A DNA stretch of 64,000 bases from JBBIOI01 sp037443425 (GTDB taxonomy: Bacteria; Desulfobacterota; BSN033; UBA1163): assembly GCA_037443425.1 (NCBI GenBank), contig JBBIOI010000003.1:11865-75864 (forward strand), given 5' to 3'. The notes under the pieces are model-generated. The model did not search any database. It was given only the letters and a program-made list of their open reading frames with translations, and had not been told where the DNA came from. How positions within the stretch are numbered: the first letter of the stretch is position 1; every line of letters starts with the position of its first letter. The translations under genes were made by a program, and so were the position numbers. Below are positions 36,149-45,052 of the stretch, one piece after another.

Positions 36149-36175
36149 AATTTATAAATTAAAGAAGGAGTGAAT

Positions 36176-36514
36176 ATGACCGACAAATCTAAAATACTTC
36201 ATGTAAATGATAATAATTTTAATACCGAAGTCCTCAGATCAGAAATTCCTGTTTTAGTTGATTTCTGGGCGACCTGGTGCGGACCATGCAGATCTATGAA
36301 TCCTATCATTGAGGAGCTTGCTGAGGAATTTAGCGGGAGGTTAAAGATTACAAAACTCAATGTTGATGAGAATCCCACCACTCCAACTCAGTATGGAATT
36401 AGAGGGATTCCAACACTTATTATCTTTAAAGAAGGTAAGGTCTTTGATCAAATTATTGGGGCTGTGCCCAAGGCTCGATTGAAGGCCCTAATTGAAAGGG
36501 TATTATCGAGTTAG
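36176..36514 (+). CDS. trxA: Thioredoxin
   Basis: A 112-residue thioredoxin. The ATG at 36176 is chosen over a GTG at 36170 because the AAGGAG site lies just before it. The active site is FWATWCGPCRSM (C35, C38), followed by the cis-Pro loop GIRGIPTLIIFKEGK. Cytoplasmic disulfide reductant. It is followed 13 bp later by the TlpA-like gene. Confidence 0.95.
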   Translation: MTDKSKILHVNDNNFNTEVLRSEIPVLVDFWATWCGPCRSMNPIIEELAEEFSGRLKITKLNVDENPTTPTQYGIRGIPTLIIFKEGKVFDQIIGAVPKARLKALIERVLSS

Positions 36515-36527
36515 ATAATTTAAGAAG

Positions 36528-37046
36528 ATGTTTAAACACAATCGATTAAAATACTTCATCATTATTTTGTTATTCTTTTCTTTAATTCTTACACAATGTA
36601 GTAAAAAGAAGGAGACACTATCTTCCCCTGCACCAGATTTTCGTTTAAACACAATAGATGAGCAGGAAATTACCCTCTCTGCATTAAAGGGAAAGGTTGT
36701 TCTACTTGATTTCTGGGCCACCTGGTGTGGACCATGCAGAGAATCTATTCCTCACCTGGTTGAGGTTTATAAAAATTACCATGAAAAGGGGTTCGAACTT
36801 ATAGGAATGAGCATTGATAAAAAAACCGAGGTTGAAACAGTAAGAAAATTCGTAAAATCAATGGGTATCTCATACCCCATTATAATGACATCAGATGACG
36901 TTATAAGAAGCTATGGTGTAAGTTCTATACCTACCTCCATATTGATTGATAAGAATGGTAAAATAAGAGAAAAAATCGTTGGCTTTAATACATCAATTGC
37001 ACGACGTATTACAAAGCAGATAGAAGATCTTCTTTCTGAATCCTAA
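36528..37046 (+). CDS. TlpA/ResA-like thioredoxin-fold lipoprotein
   Basis: A 172-residue protein with a lipoprotein signal (hydrophobic residues 9-23, lipobox LTQC, C24) and an AhpC/TSA-like redoxin domain with active site DFWATWCGPCRES (C67, C70) and cis-Pro YGVSSIPTSILID. Membrane-anchored, outward-facing thiol oxidoreductase of the TlpA/ResA type, likely for cytochrome c maturation or protein disulfide reduction. Confidence 0.9.
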   Translation: MFKHNRLKYFIIILLFFSLILTQCSKKKETLSSPAPDFRLNTIDEQEITLSALKGKVVLLDFWATWCGPCRESIPHLVEVYKNYHEKGFELIGMSIDKKTEVETVRKFVKSMGISYPIIMTSDDVIRSYGVSSIPTSILIDKNGKIREKIVGFNTSIARRITKQIEDLLSES

Positions 37047-37048
37047 AC

Positions 37049-38062
37049 TTATTCCCATATCCCATCAATCTTTGTATGACAATGAATGCATTCACCTTTC
37101 ACTATATAGTTTTTTAAGATTCTAAATCCGATTCTCTGGATTATGGCTCTTTTACATTTCGGGCATATGGTATCCTCACCTTCTTCTCCCGGGATATTCC
37201 CACAATACACATATCTCAGACCTGCCTTGATTCCAATATCCCTTGCCTTATGAAGAGTTGACGGAGGTGTTCTGGGAGGATTTCTCATCTTATAGGTTGG
37301 GTAGAAAGCTGAAATATGCCATGGTACATCAAGCCCCAGGGAAACAATGAACTGGGCAATCTCCTCAAATTCTTCCTCAGAGTCGTTTAAAGTAGGTATT
37401 ACAAGTGTAGTTACCTCAACCCAAATACCCATCTCCTTCATTATTTTTAAGTTTTCAAGTACAGGTTTCAATCTTGCTCCACATACATCTTTATAAAATT
37501 TCTCTTGAAAACTCTTTAAATCAACATTGGCAGCATCCAGATAAGGTTGAATAGCCCTGAGGGATTCTTCACTCATATACCCGTTTGTGACAAAAATATT
37601 TTTGAGCCCTTCCTTTTTTGCAAGGATTGCTGTCTCATAGGCATATTCAAAATATATGGTTGGTTCTGTATATGTATAGGATATGGATCTGCAATTATAC
37701 TGTTTTGCCAATGAGACAATCTTTGATGGCTCCACCATATTCCCTTCGATCCTTCCATTCTCATCCCTTGGCATCTGTGATATCTCATGATTTTGACAAT
37801 GAAGGCATCTAAAATTACATCCTACAGTGGCAATAGAAAACGACCTTGATCCAGGAAATAGATGAAAGATTGGCTTCTTTTCAATTGGATCTACATTCAT
37901 AGAGATTACACGACCATATACCAGAGAATAGAGTCTTCCATCCCTGTTCTCTCTTACTCCGCATATCCCTCTCTTAGATGGTGAAATACTGCACCGGTGA
38001 CGACAGAGATAACATTCCACCTTACCTTCCTCAAGCCGATTATAAAACATTGCCTCCTTCAT
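37049..38062 (-). CDS. amrS: AmmeMemoRadiSam-system radical SAM protein
   Basis: A 337-residue radical SAM protein. Its N-terminus has CYLCRHRCSISPSKRGICGVREN (metal-binding), then the radical SAM cluster motif GCNFRCLHCQN (C82, C86, C89), SYTYTEPTIYFEYAYE and a C-terminal zinc ribbon (CPKCKRAII ... CIHCHTKI). This is the AmrS component of a trio with AMMECR1 and Memo-like partners of unknown chemistry. The partners are not in the window. Convergent with the TlpA-like gene. Confidence 0.9.
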   Translation of the reverse strand: MKEAMFYNRLEEGKVECYLCRHRCSISPSKRGICGVRENRDGRLYSLVYGRVISMNVDPIEKKPIFHLFPGSRSFSIATVGCNFRCLHCQNHEISQMPRDENGRIEGNMVEPSKIVSLAKQYNCRSISYTYTEPTIYFEYAYETAILAKKEGLKNIFVTNGYMSEESLRAIQPYLDAANVDLKSFQEKFYKDVCGARLKPVLENLKIMKEMGIWVEVTTLVIPTLNDSEEEFEEIAQFIVSLGLDVPWHISAFYPTYKMRNPPRTPPSTLHKARDIGIKAGLRYVYCGNIPGEEGEDTICPKCKRAIIQRIGFRILKNYIVKGECIHCHTKIDGIWE

Positions 38063-38110
38063 CTCATTTCCCTCACTTTAAGGTAAGCGCAACCCTGAAA
38101 GATGAGAAAC

Positions 38111-39277
38111 TTAAAGATCAAAATGTTTAAGTTGTTCGAGAACGTAATCCCTGATAGCCTGTGGTTTGGGTAGATCCCATAGAATCTTTTTCTCCTTAAT
38201 AAATGGAAGAAGCAGTTCTTTTAGCTCTCCACCGCATGAGCATCGATTAAACTCATCATTAACGTTTTTAAAAGGAACGATCTTGTCCTGATAACATTTT
38301 GAACAGCGAAGCACACTCTTAGAACCTGACATCTTACCCCTCTTTGCTAATGGCCTTCCATCAATTTCTACGATATCCATAGCAAAGTCTATAACCCTCG
38401 CATTAATGATAGAGGTACCAACTCCATAGGCATCAACGACTGGGTTTAGGCTTAATATCCTATTCTCATCTAATCCACCGCTTACAAAAATCTGGACATG
38501 TCCGTAACCTCTTATATTCAATTCCCATCTAATCTCCTCTATAATCTTTTGAAAATCTCCCCTTCTTGAGCTTGGTGTATCAAGTCTAACCCCAAATAGT
38601 CTTTCACCAAGGGCCTCTGCAACCCTTATTGCCTCAACCTTTTCATCGTTGAATGTATCTATAAGGGAAACCCTCTTTACCCTCGGATCTATGACTTCAT
38701 CGAATGCCTTTGTTGCTTCAACTGTGTCACCAATAAGAAGGATAAGGGCATGGGGCATTGTCCCCATTGGCTCTTCATCCAGTAACTCAGCATCTTTAAC
38801 CACAGAAACACCATCACAGCCTCCTATGAATGCACTTCTTTCAACCATTGGAGCAATAACAGGGTGAATCCTTCTTGCTCCGAAACTTATCACCCTTCGG
38901 TCTCCTGCAGCCTTTTTACAACGCGCTGCCTTTGTAGCTACTCCCGATGCCTGACAGAGCAGTCCTAAGATTGATGTTTCATATATCCCAAATTCTGTAT
39001 ACATCCCTTCTATTTCCATTACTGGTTCATAAGCCCTAAATATCGTTCCCTCCCTCATTGCCCTTACATTCACATTCAGGTCTTTAAGCAGATAAGATGC
39101 CTCCTCAATACCTGCCAGTACTCCCCATCCATAGTCTTCTGGGAATCTCTTTGCAATAAATTCTGCCTTCACCCATTTATCTATCTTTTTCGCCTTTAGT
39201 ATCTCCATTGTCCTTACAAAATATACATCTGTTAATTTACCTTCTTTAATCTCTTTTGGATCTGCAATGTGAAACAT
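38111..39277 (-). CDS. Nicotinate phosphoribosyltransferase
   Basis: A 388-residue enzyme of NAD salvage. It has FGARRIHPVIAPMVERSAFIGGCDGVS near residue 130, LIDTFNDEKVEAI near residue 210 and RGDFQKIIEEIRWELN, VFVSGGLDENRI-type end of the barrel (IFVSGGLDE near residue 265). The C-terminus carries a zinc ribbon-like CSKC ... CSCGG pair, as in many bacterial and archaeal members. Converts nicotinate plus PRPP to NaMN. Confidence 0.92.
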   Translation of the reverse strand: MFHIADPKEIKEGKLTDVYFVRTMEILKAKKIDKWVKAEFIAKRFPEDYGWGVLAGIEEASYLLKDLNVNVRAMREGTIFRAYEPVMEIEGMYTEFGIYETSILGLLCQASGVATKAARCKKAAGDRRVISFGARRIHPVIAPMVERSAFIGGCDGVSVVKDAELLDEEPMGTMPHALILLIGDTVEATKAFDEVIDPRVKRVSLIDTFNDEKVEAIRVAEALGERLFGVRLDTPSSRRGDFQKIIEEIRWELNIRGYGHVQIFVSGGLDENRILSLNPVVDAYGVGTSIINARVIDFAMDIVEIDGRPLAKRGKMSGSKSVLRCSKCYQDKIVPFKNVNDEFNRCSCGGELKELLLPFIKEKKILWDLPKPQAIRDYVLEQLKHFDL

Positions 39278-39356
39278 GGTCTCATCTCCAAAAATTGATC
39301 TATTTTTAATTATATAACAGAATTTTTAGCCCCCTGTCTATAAAAATATTTTATTT

Positions 39357-40055
39357 CTATTTAGCCTTTTTCAAACTGTAAAACATATAATCCGGTTTTA
39401 TGTTTGAAAGAGCACGAAATATATTCCCTTTTACCTTCTTATTCTTCTCTTCGAGGGTTTCAATCAATCTCTTTATCTCAGCCCGCTTTGTTTTACCAGA
39501 AACAGGACAACCGCTCGATCCAAAAGGAAGGCCTTTCTCAATTGCATAACGATGAAGCATTTTCTCTTCAATAAATACAAGGGGTCTAATGATAGTGATC
39601 TTTCCTTTAAAAAGTGTTTGAATCGGAAGCATTGTGCTTATCTCAGAAGAATAAAAAATATTGAGAAGAAATGTTTCAATAATATCATCTTTATGATGCC
39701 CCAAGGCAATCTTATTACATTTCATTTCTTGTGCGATTTTAAATAGTCTCTTCCTCCTCTCCCATGAACAGAGGAAACAAGGATTCTCTCTGTTTTCCGA
39801 ACTGTTTGCCCTTAGCCCGATATCAGTAACTTCGATATGGTATTGAATCCCCATATTCTCAAAATGATCCTTTATCACATTGGCCTGCTTTGAACCAAAG
39901 CCAAGATCGATGTGCGAAGCTATGAGTTCATAATTAACAGGACTGTCCTTACCCCCTGATACCCCTACTAAGATTCGGTCCCCATCCTGGATAAGGTCAT
40001 AATGATGAATTGCCTTTCCAACAAGGCTTCTTAATCTTTTCTCCCAAAATGTCAT
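39357..40055 (-). CDS. TtcA-like tRNA 2-thiocytidine synthase
   Basis: A 232-residue PP-loop ATPase with VGVSGGKDS near residue 31, NPCFLCSWERRKRLF near residue 92 (CxxC for an Fe-S cluster) and the C-terminal GCPVSGKTKRAEIKRLI Cys. TtcA thiolates C32 of tRNA using an iron-sulfur cluster. It has the ALGHHKDDIIETFLLN motif. Its sulfur donor may be supplied by the Se/S relay proteins elsewhere in the window, but this is a guess. Confidence 0.85.
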   Translation of the reverse strand: MTFWEKRLRSLVGKAIHHYDLIQDGDRILVGVSGGKDSPVNYELIASHIDLGFGSKQANVIKDHFENMGIQYHIEVTDIGLRANSSENRENPCFLCSWERRKRLFKIAQEMKCNKIALGHHKDDIIETFLLNIFYSSEISTMLPIQTLFKGKITIIRPLVFIEEKMLHRYAIEKGLPFGSSGCPVSGKTKRAEIKRLIETLEEKNKKVKGNIFRALSNIKPDYMFYSLKKAK

Positions 40056-40077
40056 CTTTCATTATTGTCTAATATAT

Positions 40078-40236
40078 AAATTGAGCGATTCAAGTTAGTC
40101 ATTGAGAGGCGAAGCCAAAGTAATCTTAACCAAATTGTCGTTCCGAGCGAAGCGAGGAATCTATTAGATTGCCATACACCCTTTGGTGCCTCCAATGAAT
40201 AATATTTAAAGGATTTTATAAAAAATCGTTCAATTT
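40078..40236. repeat. Family B inverted-repeat element, copy 1 (159 bp)
   Basis: It begins AAATTGAGCGATT and ends AATCGTTCAATTT, near-perfect terminal inverted repeats. It contains TCATTGAGAGGCGAAGCC and GAGCGAAGCGAGGAATCT. Copy 2 at 62062-62199 has the same ends and a related interior. It occupies the gap between the TtcA-like and Nth-like genes and encodes nothing. Confidence 0.8.
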
Positions 40237-40246
40237 AGATAATAGT

Positions 40247-40906
40247 TTATCCCTCTTTATACCTCAAATCTTTAATTGGACATACATCACATTTCGGCAC
40301 CTTTCTACAAAAATTCTTTCCAAGATGAACCAGAAGGGCATGATATTCATTGAATAACTTTTCATCATATGTTAGATGAGTCATAAATATTTCTTGGATC
40401 TCATTATAAGAAGCACTAACAGGTATGATATTATGCCTTGATAGGATTCTTTTTGTATAAGCATCTACCACAAAGATAGGCTTTCCTAATGCATATAATA
40501 TAATACTATCGGCAGTCTCGGGTCCGATCCCATTTACCATAAGTAGCTTCTTTCTCAATATTTCAAGGTTTTCAAGCTTCATTTTATCGAGACTTCCATT
40601 ATACTCCTCAAAAAGAAAATTTATAAATGCCTTTATTCTATCTGCCTTTATTCGATAATATCCTGAGGGCTTTATCAAACGAGCCAATTTTATTTTACTT
40701 ATTCTCTTTATACCTTCAGGATTTAAGAGTGCCTCTCTCTTTAGATTATCTATTGCCTTTTCGACATTATTCCATGATGTATTCTGTGTAAGTATGGCAC
40801 CTATTATAACCTCAAAGGGGGAATCCGCAGGCCACCAATTTCTTGGTCCAAATTCTTTATAAAGTCTATTAAAAATCTCCCTTAGTATGGATTTCATTGA
40901 CTTCAT
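40247..40906 (-). CDS. Endonuclease III-like DNA glycosylase with incomplete Fe-S site
   Basis: A 219-residue HhH-GPD protein. The hairpin LLMVNGIGPETADSIILYALG and the catalytic Asp in VVDAYTKRIL are present. The Lys used by bifunctional Nth is Glu here (GIGPET), so a monofunctional glycosylase is likely. The C-terminal cluster motif is FCRKVPKCDVCPIKD: three cysteines in CX5CX2C order and no fourth Cys before the stop, unlike CX6CX2CX5C of Nth. It overlaps the ABC permease gene by 4 bp and may be its distal cistron. Its substrate is uncertain. Confidence 0.8.
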   Translation of the reverse strand: MKSMKSILREIFNRLYKEFGPRNWWPADSPFEVIIGAILTQNTSWNNVEKAIDNLKREALLNPEGIKRISKIKLARLIKPSGYYRIKADRIKAFINFLFEEYNGSLDKMKLENLEILRKKLLMVNGIGPETADSIILYALGKPIFVVDAYTKRILSRHNIIPVSASYNEIQEIFMTHLTYDEKLFNEYHALLVHLGKNFCRKVPKCDVCPIKDLRYKEG

Positions 40907-42033
40907 TTCAGTCTCTTCTTAAAACGGAGTGAACTAATAAAAAACATTACTCCACCAAGTATAGCCAATGGTATCATTTGTGAAGCCAAGACCTCAAGCC
41001 CAACTCCTTTAAGAAATACCCCTCTAATAATGATTAAAAAGTATCTTAATGGGCTTAGATATGTAACATATTGTAACCATTCGGGCATATTTTCCAATGG
41101 AAAGGCAAAACCTGATAGGATGAATGCAGGAATAGCAAAGAAGAAAGTCGAAATCTGTGCCTGTTGCTGAGTTGATGAGATTGTTGATATAAACAGACCA
41201 ATCCCGATTGAACTTGTTAGGAACAGAAAGCTTCCCAATAGTAAAATAGCAGGGTTCCCTCTGAATGGTACCTTAAACCATGTAATACCTATTATTGCTA
41301 TCAATACTACATCTATAAAACCTATCATTGCAAAAGGTATCGTCTTTCCTAAAATGAGTTCCCAAGGACGGATGGGTGTAACCATAATCTGCTCAAGTGT
41401 TCCCATTTCACGCTCTCTAACAATAGCCTGAGCTGTAAGTATTATAGGGATAATAAAGGCTATAGATGCAATAACTCCGGGGATATAGAAGAACCTACTC
41501 TCAAGATTAGAATTAAACCATATCCTACTTTCAATCGTTACTCCTACCTCTTCAAATCGAGCCATACCCTCTCTATTAAGTTTTTGAAACATTGTTTCTC
41601 GAGAGAATTCAGAAAGTATTTGATTTATATAACCCAACGCAATAAGGGCAGTGTTTGATTCTGTGCCATCTACAATGATCTGGATATTAGCTGTATCCCC
41701 TTTTTTAATCCTTTTTGAAAACCCGCTCGGTATTTCAATACTCAATATAATCTTTCCCTTTTTCAGTAGTGCTTCGATAGTGGATATATCCTCTGGATAG
41801 TCAATAGCCTTAAAATATTTTGAACCCAAAAATCGATAAATAAGTTGTCTTGAATCCACCGTTCTATCAAGATCCCTAAAGGCAATAGCTATATCTTTTA
41901 CATCAAGATTTGCTGCATAGCCAAAAATAATCAGTTGAAAAATAGGAGGGACAATGAGCGTTATCCTCAAACGCCGATCCCTCAGAAGCTGAATCATTTC
42001 TTTTATAAATAAATATCTTACCCTTTTAAACAT
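40903..42033 (-). CDS. ABC-2 type permease (YbhR-like)
   Basis: A 376-residue membrane protein with an N-terminal transmembrane segment, a large periplasmic domain (residues 45-175) and five C-terminal hydrophobic segments. Carries the family's VREREMGTLEQIMVTPIRPWELILGKTIPF coupling motif and LSGFAFPLENMPEWLQYVTYLSPLRYF. One half of the export channel. One base of overlap with the upstream permease gene and four with the Nth-like gene indicate one polycistron. Confidence 0.9.
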   Translation of the reverse strand: MFKRVRYLFIKEMIQLLRDRRLRITLIVPPIFQLIIFGYAANLDVKDIAIAFRDLDRTVDSRQLIYRFLGSKYFKAIDYPEDISTIEALLKKGKIILSIEIPSGFSKRIKKGDTANIQIIVDGTESNTALIALGYINQILSEFSRETMFQKLNREGMARFEEVGVTIESRIWFNSNLESRFFYIPGVIASIAFIIPIILTAQAIVREREMGTLEQIMVTPIRPWELILGKTIPFAMIGFIDVVLIAIIGITWFKVPFRGNPAILLLGSFLFLTSSIGIGLFISTISSTQQQAQISTFFFAIPAFILSGFAFPLENMPEWLQYVTYLSPLRYFLIIIRGVFLKGVGLEVLASQMIPLAILGGVMFFISSLRFKKRLK

Positions 42034-43169
42034 TACCTCAGTTCCTTTTTAAAAAGACTTATTGCCAAAGAAAGTCCTCCAATCCCCATAAGTATTAATG
42101 TGATGGCCTCAAATATTAAAAGATTTAATGTCGATCCTTTTAAGAAGATTTCTTTTGAGATAGTAACATAATAACGAGGTGCAATTGCATAGGTAATGGT
42201 TTGAAGCCACAGCGGCATATTTGAAATTACAAATGTGAACCCTGAGAGAAGAAATGTTGGTAGAAATCCAATGATCATTGCCAATTGATTTGCAAAGATC
42301 TGTGTCCTTGCTATAGTCGAGATTGCCATACCAAGGGCAAGCGTAACGATAAGATAGATACATGAGAGTGAAAATAGGAGTAAATGACTCCCTCTGAATG
42401 GGACATCGAAAATATACCTTCCCATAAAAAATGCAAGAAATAAATCAATAAGACCGATAAAAAAGTATGGAAACAACTTTCCAACAATCAATTCCCCCTT
42501 TTTTAAGGGTGTTGATATTAGAAGTTCCATTGTTCCCCTTTCCCATTCTCTTACAATTACCTGTCCTGTTAGCAAAACCCCGATGATAGACATGATTACC
42601 GCTACTAAACCAGGGATAAAATAATTCTTTGATTCCATCTCTTCGTTAAACCAAACCCTTACTCTCCCATCAAGTGGGATGCTTGGCCTTTTACCAGTAA
42701 TTCTTTCAATCTTTAAAAATGTCTTTTCTTGATTATATTTATTCGAAATTGCCTGAACATAACTAAGAATTATATTAGCTGTATTGGAATCTGTCCCATC
42801 AAGTAAAACAGAAACCGAGGACTTCCTCCCTGATTTAATATTTCTTGAAAAATCCCAGGGTATTATCATTCCCATTTTAATAGCCCCACGGTCAATCAAT
42901 GTCTTTATCTCATCCTCCCGATTAACAAAATTTCGAATATAAAAATAGGGTGAACCACTGAATTGATAGATAAATGTTAAGCTTTCTTGACCTCCATCCC
43001 TGTTAAGGATTGCCACAGGTACCTTTTTAACATCGAGTGTTACAGCATAACCGAAAAGAAGCATCAGGAGAACGGGCATTAAAATCACAAGTGAAAGGCT
43101 CCTCCAATCGCGGTAAATATGGATAAATTCTTTTCTTATGATTGCCCATGTTCTAAAAAGATTCATCAT
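42033..43169 (-). CDS. ABC-2 type permease (YbhS-like)
   Basis: A 378-residue protein with the same architecture as its neighbour: one N-terminal membrane segment, a periplasmic domain, then five membrane segments. It has VREWERGTMELLISTPLKKGELIVGKLFPYF and LLSGFTFVISNMPLWLQTITYAIAPRYYV. It overlaps the ATPase gene upstream by 4 bp (ATGA). The two permeases likely form a heterodimer. Confidence 0.9.
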   Translation of the reverse strand: MMNLFRTWAIIRKEFIHIYRDWRSLSLVILMPVLLMLLFGYAVTLDVKKVPVAILNRDGGQESLTFIYQFSGSPYFYIRNFVNREDEIKTLIDRGAIKMGMIIPWDFSRNIKSGRKSSVSVLLDGTDSNTANIILSYVQAISNKYNQEKTFLKIERITGKRPSIPLDGRVRVWFNEEMESKNYFIPGLVAVIMSIIGVLLTGQVIVREWERGTMELLISTPLKKGELIVGKLFPYFFIGLIDLFLAFFMGRYIFDVPFRGSHLLLFSLSCIYLIVTLALGMAISTIARTQIFANQLAMIIGFLPTFLLSGFTFVISNMPLWLQTITYAIAPRYYVTISKEIFLKGSTLNLLIFEAITLILMGIGGLSLAISLFKKELR

Positions 43170-44110
43170 TTAGCCTCAATTCTTTTGATCAGTAATACGA
43201 AAACATCTTCCAGAGATGGTGAAATCCAGTCAATTCTTTCTACAAGGATCTTATTCTTTTCCAATAAAACCTTTATCCTTTCAGTTTCAATCTCATCTTT
43301 TAATACGATATGAAGGCCATTTCCAAAAATCGAAATTTCATAAATCCACGATTCCCTTTTCAACAGATCATAAGCAGGGATAATAGGCCCACATCTAATC
43401 TCCATAATCCCTTTTTTATGTGCACTCCATTTTAATTCAGTTGGGCTCCCGAGTGCTATGATCTTTCCTTGATAGATCATTGCTAATCGATCACAATATT
43501 CAGCCTCATCCATATAATGGGTGGTAACAAAGATAGTTACACCATTGTCTGACATCTGTTGAATAATTGACCAGAAATTTCTCCTCGAGATTGGATCAAC
43601 TCCAGCGGTTGGTTCATCCAAAAAGAGTATCGATGGCTCATGTAGTAATGCACAACCCAAGGCAAGTCTTTGTTTTAGACCTACGGCCAGTGTTTTGGTT
43701 ATTTGAGTTTTATAATCTTTTAATTTAACCAACTTAAGAACCTCTTCTTCTCTTTGCCTTTGCTTTGAACCCGAAAGGCCATAAATACCGCCAAAAAAAC
43801 GGAGATTCTCTATAACGGTCAGATCCTCGTAGAGTGAAAATTTTTGCGACATATATCCAATAACCTGCTTTATCCTCTCATGTTCTTTTATGATATCAAA
43901 ACCAAGGACCTTACCTTTTCCGTAGGTGGGCATTAAAAGTCCACATAGCATTCTTATTGTTGTGGATTTTCCAGCGCCATTGGGTCCTAAGAAACCAAAG
44001 ATCTCTCCCTGCTTGACCTTAAAACTTATATGATCAACAGCTACAAACTCACCAAATATTTTAGTAAGCTTTTCAATTTCAACTGAATAATCAACCATAA
44101 AATTATTCAC
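43166..44110 (-). CDS. ABC transporter ATPase, second half of YbhF-like pair
   Basis: A 314-residue ATP-binding subunit with Walker A GFLGPNGAGKSTT near residue 42, the signature LAVGLKQRLALGCAL (LAVG instead of LSGG), Walker B ILFLDEPTAGVDP and the H-loop TTHYMDEAE. In YbhF two ATPase domains are fused; here they are separate genes overlapping by 4 bp. Powers export by the two permeases. Confidence 0.92.
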   Translation of the reverse strand: MNNFMVDYSVEIEKLTKIFGEFVAVDHISFKVKQGEIFGFLGPNGAGKSTTIRMLCGLLMPTYGKGKVLGFDIIKEHERIKQVIGYMSQKFSLYEDLTVIENLRFFGGIYGLSGSKQRQREEEVLKLVKLKDYKTQITKTLAVGLKQRLALGCALLHEPSILFLDEPTAGVDPISRRNFWSIIQQMSDNGVTIFVTTHYMDEAEYCDRLAMIYQGKIIALGSPTELKWSAHKKGIMEIRCGPIIPAYDLLKRESWIYEISIFGNGLHIVLKDEIETERIKVLLEKNKILVERIDWISPSLEDVFVLLIKRIEAK

Positions 44111-45048
44111 TTTCGATCAATGTGTTTATCCCTTCTATTTCTAACCATATAGACAAAGGCATCCTCAAGGGAAGGCCTTACTCTCTCGAGGCTTAATATC
44201 TTAATGGCCTCTTTTTCAGCGATCTCCCTAATTAATCTTTCCCCTTCTATTTGTTCATCCATAAAGATATGGATCTTATCTCCGGATAATAATGAACTTT
44301 TAAATATCTTTACCTCATCAATTAATCTGATTATTCTTCGATTATTGTCAGTCCTTAATTCGAAAATAGCTTCCTTTATCATGTCTTTTATTTTATTTGG
44401 CATATCTGTAACAAGAATTTCTCCTTCGTATATCAATGCGATGCGATTACATCTCTCTGCCTCATCAAGATAAGAGGTCGAGAAAAGTATCGTTACACCT
44501 TCTTTTAAGAGTTCATAAAGTATTATCCAGAAATCCCTCCTTGAAAGTGGATCAATCCCTGATGTGGGCTCATCAAGAAGCAGGATTTCAGGTTTATGTA
44601 TAAGCGCACATATAAGGCCCAGTTTTTGCCTCATCCCGCCTGAAAGATTTTGTGCCTTATGTTTCTTAAAATTCTCAAGGTTTGCAACTTTTAGAAGCCT
44701 CTCAATCCTTTCTTGTTTTACCCTTCTCGGAACTTTATAAATATCTGCATAAAAATTGATATTTTCAATTACTGTTAAATCATTATATAGGGCAAATCTT
44801 TGAGGAAGATAACCAACCTTTTCTTTAATAAGATCTCCATCCTTTTTTATATCTAAACCTGCAATTTTAGCTTCTCCATGGTCAGGCGGTAAGATGCCAC
44901 ATAAGATCCTAAGAATAGTGGTCTTACCTGAAGCATCTGGACCAACAAGACCAAATATCTCTCCCTTTTTCACTTCAAGATTTAAATCCTTCACTGCAAT
45001 TAAGGAATTAAAGATTTTTGTGAGATTTGATGTTTGAATACAAAGCAT
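44107..45048 (-). CDS. ABC transporter ATPase, first half of YbhF-like pair
   Basis: A 313-residue ATP-binding subunit with Walker A GLVGPDASGKTTI (the Gly-Ala of the usual GPNGAGKT is Ala-Ser), signature NLSGGMRQKLGLICAL and Walker B ILLLDEPTSGIDP, then SYLDEAERC in place of the H-loop His, which suggests reduced hydrolysis at this site. With its neighbour it would form an asymmetric ATPase dimer. The HlyD-like gene ends 4 bp upstream. Confidence 0.92.
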   Translation of the reverse strand: MLCIQTSNLTKIFNSLIAVKDLNLEVKKGEIFGLVGPDASGKTTILRILCGILPPDHGEAKIAGLDIKKDGDLIKEKVGYLPQRFALYNDLTVIENINFYADIYKVPRRVKQERIERLLKVANLENFKKHKAQNLSGGMRQKLGLICALIHKPEILLLDEPTSGIDPLSRRDFWIILYELLKEGVTILFSTSYLDEAERCNRIALIYEGEILVTDMPNKIKDMIKEAIFELRTDNNRRIIRLIDEVKIFKSSLLSGDKIHIFMDEQIEGERLIREIAEKEAIKILSLERVRPSLEDAFVYMVRNRRDKHIDRK

Positions 45049-45052
45049 GTAA

